The notes: a model not told the origin generated them from the sequence alone. A stretch of DNA of 32,928 nucleotides from Spirochaetia bacterium UBA6919 (GCA_002450905.1 DKAT01000071.1:1-32928), one strand, 5' to 3'. Shown: positions 1-8,360, counted from the first letter of the stretch. Numbers and translations: made by a program.

Positions 1-117
1 TTTTAACATATCCCGATGGCATGCCGTAAACAATTTTCGAAATACTTCATCGGAAGCTGTTTTTTTATATTCATCAACAAGTTCTTCGATATTTATATCC
101 TGGAACGATTCTTTCAT
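1..117 (-). CDS. N-terminal fragment of an unidentified protein (possibly a sigma factor)
   Basis: An open frame begins with ATG at 117 on the reverse strand and runs off the window edge after 39 codons without a stop. A GGG lies 9-11 bases before the start, a weak Shine-Dalgarno. The peptide is acidic and helical and includes the stretch EELVDEYKKTASDEVF, which resembles the opening of sigma-70 family region 2 or of other small helical regulators. That likeness is only an impression from 39 residues. The gene is divergent from ftsY, with 233 bp of AT-rich DNA between them. Confidence 0.45.
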   Translation of the reverse strand, partial: MKESFQDINIEELVDEYKKTASDEVFRKLFTACHRDMLK

Positions 118-350
118 CCTAATTACCCTATTTATTAAGATACCATATTTATTTTATTACATTGCAATTTTTTTTAGATAACAATTAAATCTTTTAAGAA
201 AAATATAATATTACAGGGTTCAATTGATAAATAATTTTGCTAAGTAGTTAAGGATATAAAATATATTGTGCTAGTGGTATTTGGATTTAAGAAAATTGTT
301 TTTTTTGTGAGATTTATTATATTCAGGGAAACAGAGATTGGAATATTTTT
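118..350. other. Divergent intergenic region upstream of ftsY
   Basis: This 233-bp AT-rich gap separates the truncated reverse-strand gene from ftsY and must hold promoters for both. AT hexamers resembling -10 boxes are abundant, for example just upstream of the ftsY start, but none has a -35 box at a good distance, so I do not name a promoter. I see no RNA gene or repeat. Confidence 0.4.
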
Positions 351-1268
351 ATGGCTTTTCTTTTTAAATCTAAATCAAAGAGTGAAATAGAGCGAGGACT
401 TCATCGGACAAAAGAAAGTTTTGGTGAAAAAATCCGTTCTATTTTTACAAAAAAGATTAATGACCCTGATTTTTTTGATGAAATGGAAGAAACCCTTATT
501 ATGGCTGATGTTGGAGTGGAGACTACCCTCGAGATTATTGAGCATTTTAAGGCATACATTAAGGATAAGAATATTAAGGATGGAGAAGGGTTAAAAAATC
601 TTTTCAAGCAATCTCTACAGGATATGATTCCCCAGGTGACCTTTGATTATAAGGAAAATCAATTAAATGTTTTATTTATTGTTGGTGTTAATGGGGTTGG
701 TAAGACTACAACGATTGGGAAATTATCTCACACTTTGAAAAATGAGGGCAAGAAAGTGATGTTAGCTGCGTGTGATACCTTTCGTGCAGCAGCTATTGAT
801 CAATTATCCGTATGGGCTGATCGTGCGGAGGTTCCTATTATTAAACAGCAGATGGGTAGTGATCCTGGTGCTGTTCTCCATGATGCCATTGATTCTGCGA
901 TCAGTAAACAAATCGATATTTTAATCGTTGATACTGCAGGTCGGTTTCATAATAAGGCGAATCTTATGGCTGAAATTGAAAAGCTCAATCGTATTTTAAA
1001 TAAGAAAATAGAATCCGCCCACAAAGAAACTCTCCTCGTCCTCGATGCCTGTACAGGTCAAAATGCTTATGTTCAGGCTGAATCATTCCATCAGTCTGTG
1101 CAATTAGATGGTATTATCCTCACTAAACTGGATTCTACTGCCAAGGGGGGAATTGTCATTCATATTGCTCATCAACTCAAATTACCCGTGAAGTTTGTGG
1201 GTATTGGTGAGCGGATTACAGACCTACTCCCATTTAATCGGGATGAATATATTGATTCTATACTCTAG
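351..1268 (+). CDS. ftsY: Signal recognition particle receptor FtsY
   Basis: FtsY is the membrane-associated SRP receptor GTPase that docks ribosome-SRP complexes at the Sec translocon. The 305-residue protein has a helical N domain (about 1-95) followed by the SRP-type GTPase. It shows the P-loop GVNGVGKTT (112-120), DTFRAAA (142-148), DTAGR (194-198) and TKLD (258-261), all intact. It lacks the long acidic A domain of E. coli FtsY and starts with a short basic and hydrophobic stretch, the short form common outside proteobacteria. It is monocistronic and convergent with the glycosyltransferase gene; the two stop codons share the palindrome CTAG. The ATG start fits the family length. Confidence 0.97.
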   Translation: MAFLFKSKSKSEIERGLHRTKESFGEKIRSIFTKKINDPDFFDEMEETLIMADVGVETTLEIIEHFKAYIKDKNIKDGEGLKNLFKQSLQDMIPQVTFDYKENQLNVLFIVGVNGVGKTTTIGKLSHTLKNEGKKVMLAACDTFRAAAIDQLSVWADRAEVPIIKQQMGSDPGAVLHDAIDSAISKQIDILIVDTAGRFHNKANLMAEIEKLNRILNKKIESAHKETLLVLDACTGQNAYVQAESFHQSVQLDGIILTKLDSTAKGGIVIHIAHQLKLPVKFVGIGERITDLLPFNRDEYIDSIL

Positions 1269-2785
1269 GATGCTGCTACAGGATTTTTTTCTTCAAACAT
1301 CTTTCCTCGCCGTAAGTTTTGAAATATTGCTGTAAACGCCACGTAAGAGAAGCTCATGGCGAATAGAATTGGAAATATGGCAGACAAATAGACACCTGCT
1401 TTGAAGGCGTAGTACGTCACAATGAGGGCATAAATCACTGCTAGTAATTCAAGTATCGTAACAAATCCCACAGGACTGGTATATTTCTTCACAAGCCAAT
1501 TTTCTTTCTTCTTTGATAAATTATATTTGGGTGTACGAATAAATGAGGATTTTACTCCAAATATAGCTTCCACGAAGGCTTTTGTGATATGAACGCCAAT
1601 TCCCAATCCAGCAAGGAGCAAATAGGGGATCCATCCGATACGTTTTGTCCAGCTTCCTGTGATTTCTTTTTGGGAATAGACATAAAAAAATGAAGGTGCA
1701 CCAGTTCCAAGAATCATAAAGACCATTCCAATCATAGTAGCCATGGGATAGCCTTCAAATGTAAATTGACTAAAATGTTTATCCTGAACACTTAGGAGAG
1801 GAAGCATCCACAGGAGGTTGAATACCATAAGAGGGTGTACAGAATAGTGGGAAAGATGAATCATTCCTTCTAATCTCTTTTTTAGAGGGTGAGGAGATCG
1901 AATCATTTGTCCCATAAGCTTGATTGCTGTTTGAATGGAGCCCTTTGCCCATCTGAATTGCTGTGCTTTAAATCCCGACATCTCGACTGGAAGTTCTGCA
2001 GGGGATATCACATGTTGTAAGTAACGAAATTTCCATCCTCTCAACTGAGCACGATAACTTAGGTCCAAATCTTCTGTCAGAGTATCTCCAGACCAATTTC
2101 CTGCATCAATAATACATTCCTTACGCCAAACCCCTGCTGTCCCATTGAAATTAAGCCAGAGATCATATAAGCTTCTTGTAGCCTGTTCCAGCATGAAATG
2201 TCCATCTATACCCAGAGCTTGTGCTTTTGTCAGAAGAGAATATTCTAGATTGAGATGTCCCCATCGTGTCTGGACTAAACCCATCTGGGGGTCATTAAAA
2301 TAAGGTATTGTATTATTTAAAAAATCCTCAGGGGGGAGGAAATCAGAATCAAAGATAGCAATAAATTCTCCTGAAGCCTTCTCAAGACCTTCTCTTAAAG
2401 CGCCTGCTTTGTGATCCACCCGATATTCCCTGTGAATATGTTGAATTGAATATCCGAGGGATTGATATTCCTTTGTGAGATTGATTAAAATATTTTTTGT
2501 TTCGTCTGTGGAGTCGTCTAAGACCTGAACTTCAAAGAGATCTTTGGGATAATCCATTTTCATAACTTGTCTCACAAGACGTTCTGCTACATACAATTCA
2601 TTGAATATGGGCAATTGGATTGTAACCCGTGGATATATCCCATTTAGATGCGGCTTGGGATCATTTAGTTTATATTTCTTTTTGTAATAAAGAAATGCAA
2701 TTAAATAATAATGAAATCCATAAACAAACATCAATAAAGTATTTATAACATAAATAATTATTATAAGGTGATCTAACCAAGTCAT
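1265..2785 (-). CDS. Membrane family-2 glycosyltransferase, cellulose synthase type
   Basis: This is a 506-residue processive-type GT2 enzyme. One or two membrane helices (about 5-33) precede the catalytic domain, which shows the nucleotide-sugar motif DDS (90-92), DSD (146-148), TEDLD (237-241, containing the catalytic aspartate) and the QxxRW motif QQFRW (275-279). Four or five membrane helices follow between about 315 and 485. This layout matches cellulose synthase/CslA-like beta-glycan synthases, so it probably polymerises a sugar and exports the chain across the inner membrane. There is no PilZ domain and no neighbouring cellulose gene, so the polysaccharide is unknown. It is transcribed alone towards ftsY. 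Confidence 0.88.
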   Translation of the reverse strand: MTWLDHLIIIIYVINTLLMFVYGFHYYLIAFLYYKKKYKLNDPKPHLNGIYPRVTIQLPIFNELYVAERLVRQVMKMDYPKDLFEVQVLDDSTDETKNILINLTKEYQSLGYSIQHIHREYRVDHKAGALREGLEKASGEFIAIFDSDFLPPEDFLNNTIPYFNDPQMGLVQTRWGHLNLEYSLLTKAQALGIDGHFMLEQATRSLYDLWLNFNGTAGVWRKECIIDAGNWSGDTLTEDLDLSYRAQLRGWKFRYLQHVISPAELPVEMSGFKAQQFRWAKGSIQTAIKLMGQMIRSPHPLKKRLEGMIHLSHYSVHPLMVFNLLWMLPLLSVQDKHFSQFTFEGYPMATMIGMVFMILGTGAPSFFYVYSQKEITGSWTKRIGWIPYLLLAGLGIGVHITKAFVEAIFGVKSSFIRTPKYNLSKKKENWLVKKYTSPVGFVTILELLAVIYALIVTYYAFKAGVYLSAIFPILFAMSFSYVAFTAIFQNLRRGKMFEEKNPVAAS

Positions 2786-3074
2786 GTGCTATCCAAAATA
2801 TTTATTATTTTTAAAAACTATTAACACTGATAGGAATAAAATAATTATTTTTATGCAAGAGTATGTTTTTTTTCTGAAAATGGACGATATAATCAAATTG
2901 AGGAAGATTTTTTTCCTAAAATAAAAAGTAGGCGTCATCACATTATAATTGGGAGGGGAATAATATGAAAAACGCCCACACTTATGATTATTAACCTAAA
3001 AAACTTTTCGGACATGGGAGGTTCAAAATTTAATGGCATGGAAATTTTATTTGAATTTTTATTTTGGTTAGGGT
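2786..3074. other. Non-coding stretch with a possible 9-codon leader ORF
   Basis: The region between the glycosyltransferase start and the next supported gene is AT-rich. Its most striking element is a purine-rich Shine-Dalgarno-like GGGAGGGG at 2951-2958. It sits six bases before an ATG (2965) that opens a frame of only nine codons, ending at 2994. A second frame of 49 codons (2984-3133) has no good ribosome site. No RNA family is recognisable. Confidence 0.3.
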
Positions 3075-3206
3075 ATGATTCAAAAAATTATCCTCTTAAT
3101 AGTCCTCATAATTATTGGGATACTTTATATTAATTATAAATTACAAAAAATTAATTCCATAACTGAGGATTTTTATAAAAAAAACATTGAATCCAATAAT
3201 CAGTAA
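3075..3206 (+). CDS. Possible 43-residue single-pass membrane protein
   Basis: A short ORF starts with ATG at 3075, just after the sequence TTAGGGT, and ends 30 bases before bshB1. The peptide is one strongly hydrophobic helix (residues 4-19), then a charged tail rich in Lys, Asn and Glu, the pattern of a small type I or II membrane protein. It points the same way as bshB1 and could be co-transcribed with it. Hydrophobic frames arise easily in AT-rich DNA, and a 49-codon frame (2984-3133) overlaps it in another phase, so this is a candidate only. I know no family for it. Confidence 0.3.
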   Translation: MIQKIILLIVLIIIGILYINYKLQKINSITEDFYKKNIESNNQ

Positions 3207-3236
3207 ATATTTAAGTTCTATGAACTGGAGCGATGA

Positions 3237-3941
3237 ATGGTAGATATCCTTGCAATCAGCCCACACCCAGATGATGCGGAAATAGGTTGTGGCGGACTCC
3301 TTCTCTTATCCAAGAAAAAGGGGCACTCCACTGGAATCATTTACCTTACCAGAGGGGAAATGGGTACTGGGGGGACAGAAGAAATCCGTATTGATGAAAT
3401 GAAAGAGGCATCAAAACTCCTTGAATTAGACTATATGGATATTGTGGGTTTCAAAGATTGCCAGGTGAAGGATACTTACGAGAATAGATTGATCCTTGCA
3501 AAATATATCCGTCAGTTGAAGCCGAAAATAATAATTCTTCCCTATTGGTCTGGAACTCCTGGACGTGGTATTGGTCACACAGATCATTTAGAAGCTGGAA
3601 TGATGGCGTCTCATGCTGTTAATTTTGCCCGATTAAAAAAAATGCCTATTTCTGAACCTCCCCATAATGTCAAGCAGGTCTTATATTATTTATTTCCGAG
3701 AGAATTGAAACCGACATTCATTGTGGATATAACCGAAGTTGCCCCACAGTGGATCAAGGCTTTGAAAAGTCATCACTCCCAGATGTTTGGTCCCCACGCT
3801 AAGAAAACAGGTTTTTTCAAAATGATCCTTGCGTGGACAAAGTATATGGCATATGGTACTCCAGCTAAGTATGCACAGGGGTTTATTTCAGCAGAACCAC
3901 TCTATATACAGGATCCATTTATCTTAATTGATCCTGAGTAA
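3237..3941 (+). CDS. bshB1: BshB1-like LmbE/PIG-L family deacetylase
   Basis: This 234-residue LmbE-fold zinc deacetylase is closest to BshB1, which removes acetyl from N-acetylglucosaminyl-malate in bacillithiol synthesis. The zinc and catalytic motif HPDD is at 10-13 and the second zinc motif HTDH at 114-117. The C-terminal YAQGFISAE resembles the conserved BshB end. GGAG at 3227-3230 lies six bases before the ATG and fixes the start; an ATG four bases upstream is out of frame. No bshA or bshC lies in this window, so the bacillithiol assignment rests on family similarity. An alternative is a deacetylase for another GlcNAc conjugate or glycolipid. It converges on the cation efflux gene. Confidence 0.8.
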   Translation: MVDILAISPHPDDAEIGCGGLLLLSKKKGHSTGIIYLTRGEMGTGGTEEIRIDEMKEASKLLELDYMDIVGFKDCQVKDTYENRLILAKYIRQLKPKIIILPYWSGTPGRGIGHTDHLEAGMMASHAVNFARLKKMPISEPPHNVKQVLYYLFPRELKPTFIVDITEVAPQWIKALKSHHSQMFGPHAKKTGFFKMILAWTKYMAYGTPAKYAQGFISAEPLYIQDPFILIDPE

Positions 3942-3989
3942 TAGAAGTGTCATGCAACAAAGTACATTAGTCATATATTATATATCATT

Positions 3990-4898
3990 TCAGTTCTTGA
4001 TGTCAGGTTCAATGAAACACCACTTTACTTCACTGAACTTTGATTTAATCTTCTCTTCAATCTTATTTATGATTTCACAGGCATACTGAATTGGGATATC
4101 TGGTTTAAATTTAATCTTAGCTGCTAAAACTATATGGGGACCCATTTGAACTGTGATGATATTGAAGACGTTTAGGATATGCTCATTTTCTTTAATTTCT
4201 TTTTCAATTAGGAATTGTATTTCAGGATCAGCAGAACGTCCAATGATTAAAGATTTAATTCGCAGAAAAAGAAATACTGAAATCACTAGAAGAATGACAC
4301 CAATAAAGATTGATCCCAGTGCATCGTAGAATGGATCGTTAGTTAAGTAGGTTAAGAGGACAAATATCATTGCTACAGAAAGTCCTAAAAGAGCAGCAGT
4401 GTCTTCCCCTAATACAACAACTAACTCAGCGCTTCTTGTGGATTTTATCCATTCCCAAAGATATTTTTTACCCTTGATTTTGTTGATCTCCTTTATAGCT
4501 CCTAATAAACTAAACGATTCTAATACAATCGAGAATAACAATACCCCAAGAGCAACCCATGGGTATTTTATCTCTTCTGAACTGGATATTTTGTGTACTC
4601 CTTCATAAATTGAAAACAATCCACCCATACTGAACAATAATATAGCTACAATAAAGCTCCAGAAGTAAATGACCTTCCCGTATCCAAGAGGATGTTCTGG
4701 AGTTGCATCCCGCTGAGATCTTTTAATCCCAAGATAGAGTAATATTTGATTACTGCAATCCGCTAATGAATGGACTGCTTCAGCTAACATACTCCCTGAA
4801 CCAGTGAATAGGGCGGATAATCCTTTCGCTATGGCGATACCCAGATTAGCTAGGAAGGCATAAAATATCGCTTTGATGGAGGATTCAGAACCAGCCAC
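3990..4898 (-). CDS. Cation diffusion facilitator family transporter
   Basis: This is a 302-residue CDF-type secondary transporter that exports divalent metals, usually Zn, Co or Fe/Mn, in exchange for protons. Helix 2 carries HSLAD (43-47), and a short loop contains HPLGYGK (69-75). Helix 5 carries GEDTAAL (164-170). About six membrane helices end near residue 215 and an 80-residue cytoplasmic ZT-dimer domain follows. HPLGYGK and GEDTAALLG are typical of the SLC30A9-like branch. The start is GTG at 4898, preceded by a strong AAGGAG. Specificity cannot be read from sequence. The gene is alone on its strand, divergent from thrS. Confidence 0.9.
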   Translation of the reverse strand: MAGSESSIKAIFYAFLANLGIAIAKGLSALFTGSGSMLAEAVHSLADCSNQILLYLGIKRSQRDATPEHPLGYGKVIYFWSFIVAILLFSMGGLFSIYEGVHKISSSEEIKYPWVALGVLLFSIVLESFSLLGAIKEINKIKGKKYLWEWIKSTRSAELVVVLGEDTAALLGLSVAMIFVLLTYLTNDPFYDALGSIFIGVILLVISVFLFLRIKSLIIGRSADPEIQFLIEKEIKENEHILNVFNIITVQMGPHIVLAAKIKFKPDIPIQYACEIINKIEEKIKSKFSEVKWCFIEPDIKN

Positions 4899-4932
4899 AA
4901 GATCTCCTTAAACGAATTGATATAGTAATTAT

Positions 4933-4961
4933 AAAATAGCGGGAAATCATTGAATAGTCAA
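4933..4961 (-). promoter_or_regulatory. Putative promoter of the cation efflux gene
   Basis: Reading the reverse strand, TTGACT (4961-4956) is followed after 17 bases by TATTTT (4938-4933). The -10 box ends 34 bases before the GTG start. The -35 box and spacing are good, the -10 box moderate. Confidence 0.4.
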
Positions 4962-5061
4962 ATAATATTAATTGTCATTTCAAAAACTAAAATAATGGTT
5001 TAAAATACTTTAAAAAACGAATATACTATAAAATAAAACCTTTTTTCCGATGATTTGAAGA

Positions 5062-5098
5062 ATTAAATGATAATTTTCTTCCATTTAATATTTTTTTT
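5062..5098 (+). terminator. Hairpin plus T-run in the thrS leader (possible attenuator)
   Basis: ATTAAATG (5062-5069) pairs with CATTTAAT (5082-5089) across a 12-base loop and is followed by eight T residues (5091-5098). The form is that of a weak factor-independent terminator on the forward strand, but no forward gene lies upstream, so if real it would act within the 350-base thrS leader. The stem is almost all A-T and could be chance. The rest of 4962-5252 shows nothing else I can name: no T-box consensus and no tRNA. Confidence 0.25.
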
Positions 5099-5252
5099 AT
5101 TATAATATTAGTAATTTATTTTTGGTGTCCTAAAAAGTATATAATCACCAATCAGCCATTTAAATCATTTTATATTAAAATCAAACAAGTAGACAAGATA
5201 TTTTAATATTTATAGATGAATTGTTCTAAAGAAATATATATTTGGTAATGTA

Positions 5253-7187
5253 ATGAATTTAATAGAAATAACTCTTCCAGATGGATCAAAACGGGAATAT
5301 GAAAGGGGTATCCCGCTAAATAAAGTCGCTCAGGATATTGGAAAACGCTTAGCGAAGGATGCAATAGGTGCTGTGGTCAATGGGAAAATCGTGGATCTCT
5401 TTTATAAACTAAATGAGAGTTCTGATATTAAGATATTAACCTTTGAAGACGATGAAGGAAAAGAAATCTTTAGGCATAGTGCTGCTCATATTATGGCTCA
5501 GGCAGTAAGAAGATTATTTCCTAATACGAAATATGCAATTGGTCCAGCGATTAAAGACGGATTCTTCTATGATTTTGAGGTTGAGAAACCTTTGACTCCC
5601 GATGACCTCACAAATATCGAAAACGAGATGAAAAGTATTACCCAGGAAAATTCCGATTTCACACGCAAGGAAATGTTATCAGATGATGCTATTAGTTATT
5701 TCCAAAAGAGAAATGATCCCTATAAAGTTGAACTCATACAGGGATTCAAGGAAAGAGGAATCACAGAAGTGTCGATCTATACTCAGGGTGATTTTACAGA
5801 TCTTTGTACAGGGCCCCATATCCCCAACACAAGTTTCCTCAAGTCCTTTAAATTATTAAGTATTGCAGGATCTTATTGGAAAGGTGATTCCAAGGGAAAA
5901 GTATTACAACGAGTTTATGGAACAGCTTTTTATAATGAAAAGGATTTGAAATCCTATTTAAATAGACTGGAAGAGGCAAAAAAGCGTGATCACAGGAAAA
6001 TTGGTAAGGAATTAGATCTTTTCAGTTTTCAGGATGAAGGAACCGGTTTTCCATTCTGGCACGCAAAGGGAACTATAATCTATGATATTCTTCTAAAGCT
6101 CATTCGGGATGAAAACACTAAAAGAGCCTATCAGGAAGTCAAAACACCTATCATCCTCCACGAATCCCTGTGGCATGCAAGTGGTCACTATGATAATTTC
6201 AAAGAAAATATGTACTTCACAGAGATTGACAATAGGGACTTTGCCGTGAAGCCCATGAATTGTCCTGGACATTGTCTTATTTATAAAAACTCCTTACATT
6301 CCTATAAAGAACTACCTTTAAAGATATCTGAGTTTGGATTAGTTCACCGGCACGAACTATCAGGTGTACTCCATGGATTATTCCGTGCGAGGAACTTTAC
6401 TCAGGATGACGCCCATATCTTTTGCATGGAAAGTCAGTTAAAAGAAGAAATTATAGAACTCATTGAATATACCACCCTTGTATACAAGAAAGTCGGATTC
6501 GATCAATACACCGTATTCATTGCAACCCGTCCTGAGAAATCCATCGGGACAGATGAGGTTTGGAAACTGGCAACAAATGCACTAATGGATGCATTGAAGG
6601 AATTAAATATCCCATTTAAATTGAAAGAAGGGGAGGGGGCATTTTATGGTCCCAAGATAGAGTTTAATGTGCAGGATTGTCTTGAGAGAGATTGGCAGTG
6701 CGGGACAATTCAGGTCGATTTCTCCATGCCAGGCCGTCTGGGTTTGACATATGAAGGCTCTGATGGACATAAACATGTTCCTGTAATGATACACAGGGCA
6801 ATACTAGGATCTATGGAGAGGTTCATTGGGATATTAATCGAGCACTATGCAGGGAAATTCCCCCTCTGGCTGGCTCCTGTTCAAATAAAATTAGTCCCAA
6901 TCCTTGATAAACATTTCGACTATGCTCAGAAAATTGAAAACACCCTTAAGAAAAATCATTTTAGAGTCGAGACTGACAAACAAGATGAGAAATTAGGATA
7001 TAAAATTCGAAAATCTCAGTTGGAAAAAATTCCATTTATGGTTATATTAGGGGATAACGAATTGGAGAAGGAAACTATTTCTGTAAGAAGCCGTGATAAT
7101 GGGGATTTAGGTAGTTTCCAGATAAATGATTTTATAGAATTACTAAACAACTCTCTGGCAAATAATAAAATAGTTATACCAGAGTAA
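5253..7187 (+). CDS. thrS: Threonine--tRNA ligase
   Basis: ThrS charges tRNA-Thr and edits mis-acylated Ser. The 644-residue protein has the full bacterial layout: TGS domain (1-62), editing domain with HxxxH (75-79) and CxxxH (185-189), class II catalytic core and C-terminal anticodon-binding domain (about 540-644). The catalytic zinc ligands are C337 (in NCPGHC), H388 and H514. Motif 2 surrounds RHELSGVLHGLFRAR (366-380) and motif 3 is at 515-530. It heads the thrS-infC-rpmI-rplT cluster with only 24 bases to infC, so the four genes are probably co-transcribed. The ribosome site before the ATG is weak. Confidence 0.98.
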   Translation: MNLIEITLPDGSKREYERGIPLNKVAQDIGKRLAKDAIGAVVNGKIVDLFYKLNESSDIKILTFEDDEGKEIFRHSAAHIMAQAVRRLFPNTKYAIGPAIKDGFFYDFEVEKPLTPDDLTNIENEMKSITQENSDFTRKEMLSDDAISYFQKRNDPYKVELIQGFKERGITEVSIYTQGDFTDLCTGPHIPNTSFLKSFKLLSIAGSYWKGDSKGKVLQRVYGTAFYNEKDLKSYLNRLEEAKKRDHRKIGKELDLFSFQDEGTGFPFWHAKGTIIYDILLKLIRDENTKRAYQEVKTPIILHESLWHASGHYDNFKENMYFTEIDNRDFAVKPMNCPGHCLIYKNSLHSYKELPLKISEFGLVHRHELSGVLHGLFRARNFTQDDAHIFCMESQLKEEIIELIEYTTLVYKKVGFDQYTVFIATRPEKSIGTDEVWKLATNALMDALKELNIPFKLKEGEGAFYGPKIEFNVQDCLERDWQCGTIQVDFSMPGRLGLTYEGSDGHKHVPVMIHRAILGSMERFIGILIEHYAGKFPLWLAPVQIKLVPILDKHFDYAQKIENTLKKNHFRVETDKQDEKLGYKIRKSQLEKIPFMVILGDNELEKETISVRSRDNGDLGSFQINDFIELLNNSLANNKIVIPE

Positions 7188-7211
7188 ATAATACATATAC
7201 GAGGTGCTGTC

Positions 7212-7721
7212 ATAGAGAAAGATCTTAGAATTAATAGACAAATCAGAGTTCCACAAATCCGTCTGATTGATGAAGCAGGTGAACAGCTTGGATTAATGCC
7301 ACCTGAAGAAGCTCTCAAACTCGCTGAGGAAAAAAACTTAGACCTGGTTGAGATCTCACCTCAGGCTAAGCCCCCGGTTTGTAAAATACTAGATTATGGT
7401 AAATATAAATTTGACCTGAAGAAAAAAACACGGGAAGCCCAGAAGAAACAAAAAAAGTTTCATTTAAAAGAAATTAAATTACGTCCCAAAATAAGTGAAC
7501 ACGATTACCAGTTTAAATTAAAGCATATCCTTGAATTCCTTGAAAAAGGCGATAAGGTCAAAATAACTATGCAATTCAGAGGACGAGAGATGGCTCACAC
7601 AGATCTTGGAATGGATTTACTGACTAAAGTTAAAAATGAATTAATGAATCAGGTTGTAATTGAAAAAGAGCCTAATTTCGAAGGCAGACAAATCATTATG
7701 ATCGTTGCACCGGGTAAATAA
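7212..7721 (+). CDS. infC: Translation initiation factor IF-3, ATA start
   Basis: IF-3 binds the 30S subunit and checks start-codon pairing. The first in-frame ATG (7296) lies inside the conserved N domain and would remove about 28 residues. Upstream the frame stays open and encodes EKDLRINRQIRVPQIRL, the normal IF-3 N terminus. GAGGTG at 7201-7206 lies five bases before ATA at 7212, and no ATG, GTG or TTG exists between the preceding stop and the conserved residues, so ATA is the most likely start, giving 169 residues. infC is known to use rare starts (AUU in E. coli), allowing IF-3 to limit its own synthesis. The C domain shows GREMAH and ends GRQIIMIVAPGK. Confidence 0.95.
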   Translation: MEKDLRINRQIRVPQIRLIDEAGEQLGLMPPEEALKLAEEKNLDLVEISPQAKPPVCKILDYGKYKFDLKKKTREAQKKQKKFHLKEIKLRPKISEHDYQFKLKHILEFLEKGDKVKITMQFRGREMAHTDLGMDLLTKVKNELMNQVVIEKEPNFEGRQIIMIVAPGK

Positions 7722-7739
7722 CCACAATAGGAGTATAGA

Positions 7740-7937
7740 ATGCCAAAATTAAAGACAAAAAAGTCTGTTCAAAAAAGGTTTTCAGTAACAAAAAATGGTA
7801 AGGTCAAAAGAAATAAAGCTTTTGCCAATCATATTTTGACAAAAAAATCGTCTGAAAGAAAAAGAAAATTCAGAAAATCTGCAATCACTCATAAGGCAGA
7901 CAGTAAAAATATTAAAGCAATGCTACCATACGCATAA
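7740..7937 (+). CDS. rpmI: 50S ribosomal protein L35
   Basis: This is a 65-residue, very basic protein opening with PKLKTKKS, with the family's central Lys/Arg-rich segment (SSERKRKFRKS) and a typical short C terminus. Its size matches bacterial L35. AGGAG lies shortly before the ATG. It sits 18 bases after infC and 51 bases before rplT, as in most bacteria, so it is read from the thrS/infC transcript. Confidence 0.97.
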   Translation: MPKLKTKKSVQKRFSVTKNGKVKRNKAFANHILTKKSSERKRKFRKSAITHKADSKNIKAMLPYA

Positions 7938-7988
7938 TTAAATTTAATTATTAAAATCAATGTAATCATATAATTTTAGGGGAAAAAA

Positions 7989-8345
7989 ATGCCGAGAACG
8001 AAAAATGGTGTCGCACATAGAAAACGTGTAAAAAAAGTTTTAAAACAAGCAAAAGGATTTCGTGGTGGAAAGAGTAAATTATACCATACAGCCAAAGAAG
8101 CTGTTATGCGATCCCTCCAATATGCTTATAGAGACCGACGCCAAAAAAAAAGAGAGTTTCGAAGACTGTGGATTGTAAGAATCAATGCTGCAGTGAGGGA
8201 ATTTGATTTAAGCTATAGCCAATTTATCAATGGATTAAACAAAGCGGGTATTGAACTAGACCGAAAAGTTCTTTCCAATATGGCTATCGAAGATCCAGAA
8301 ACTTTTAAGAGTGTTGTAGAACAAGCAAAAAATGCTATTGGATAA
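7989..8345 (+). CDS. rplT: 50S ribosomal protein L20
   Basis: L20 is an early 23S rRNA-binding assembly protein and, in several bacteria, a translational repressor of the infC-rpmI-rplT operon. The 118-residue sequence is full length, opens with PRTKNGVAHRKR, has the basic N-terminal arm (KGFRGGKSKLY) and the globular C domain (RRLWIVRINAAVREF). AGGGG just before the ATG supports the start. Whether L20 regulates the operon here cannot be told from the sequence; the 24-base thrS-infC gap leaves little room for a leader operator there. Confidence 0.98.
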   Translation: MPRTKNGVAHRKRVKKVLKQAKGFRGGKSKLYHTAKEAVMRSLQYAYRDRRQKKREFRRLWIVRINAAVREFDLSYSQFINGLNKAGIELDRKVLSNMAIEDPETFKSVVEQAKNAIG

Positions 8346-8360
8346 TTATTATCCTTATTT
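8340..8360 (+). terminator. Small perfect hairpin at the rplT stop codon
   Basis: GGATAA (8340-8345) and TTATCC (8349-8354) form a 6-bp stem with a 3-base loop; the rplT stop codon is inside the left arm. TTATTT follows, a poor T-run. It could be a weak terminator or an RNA 3'-end stabiliser before the next gene. Confidence 0.3.

Noticed and set aside
2984..3133. 49-codon ORF overlapping the small membrane-protein frame
   Set aside because: No ribosome site, no recognisable pattern, and it conflicts with the frame at 3075-3206.
4962..5252. T-box riboswitch before thrS
   Set aside because: No conserved T-box AGGGTGG-type sequence and no stem I type pairing are visible.
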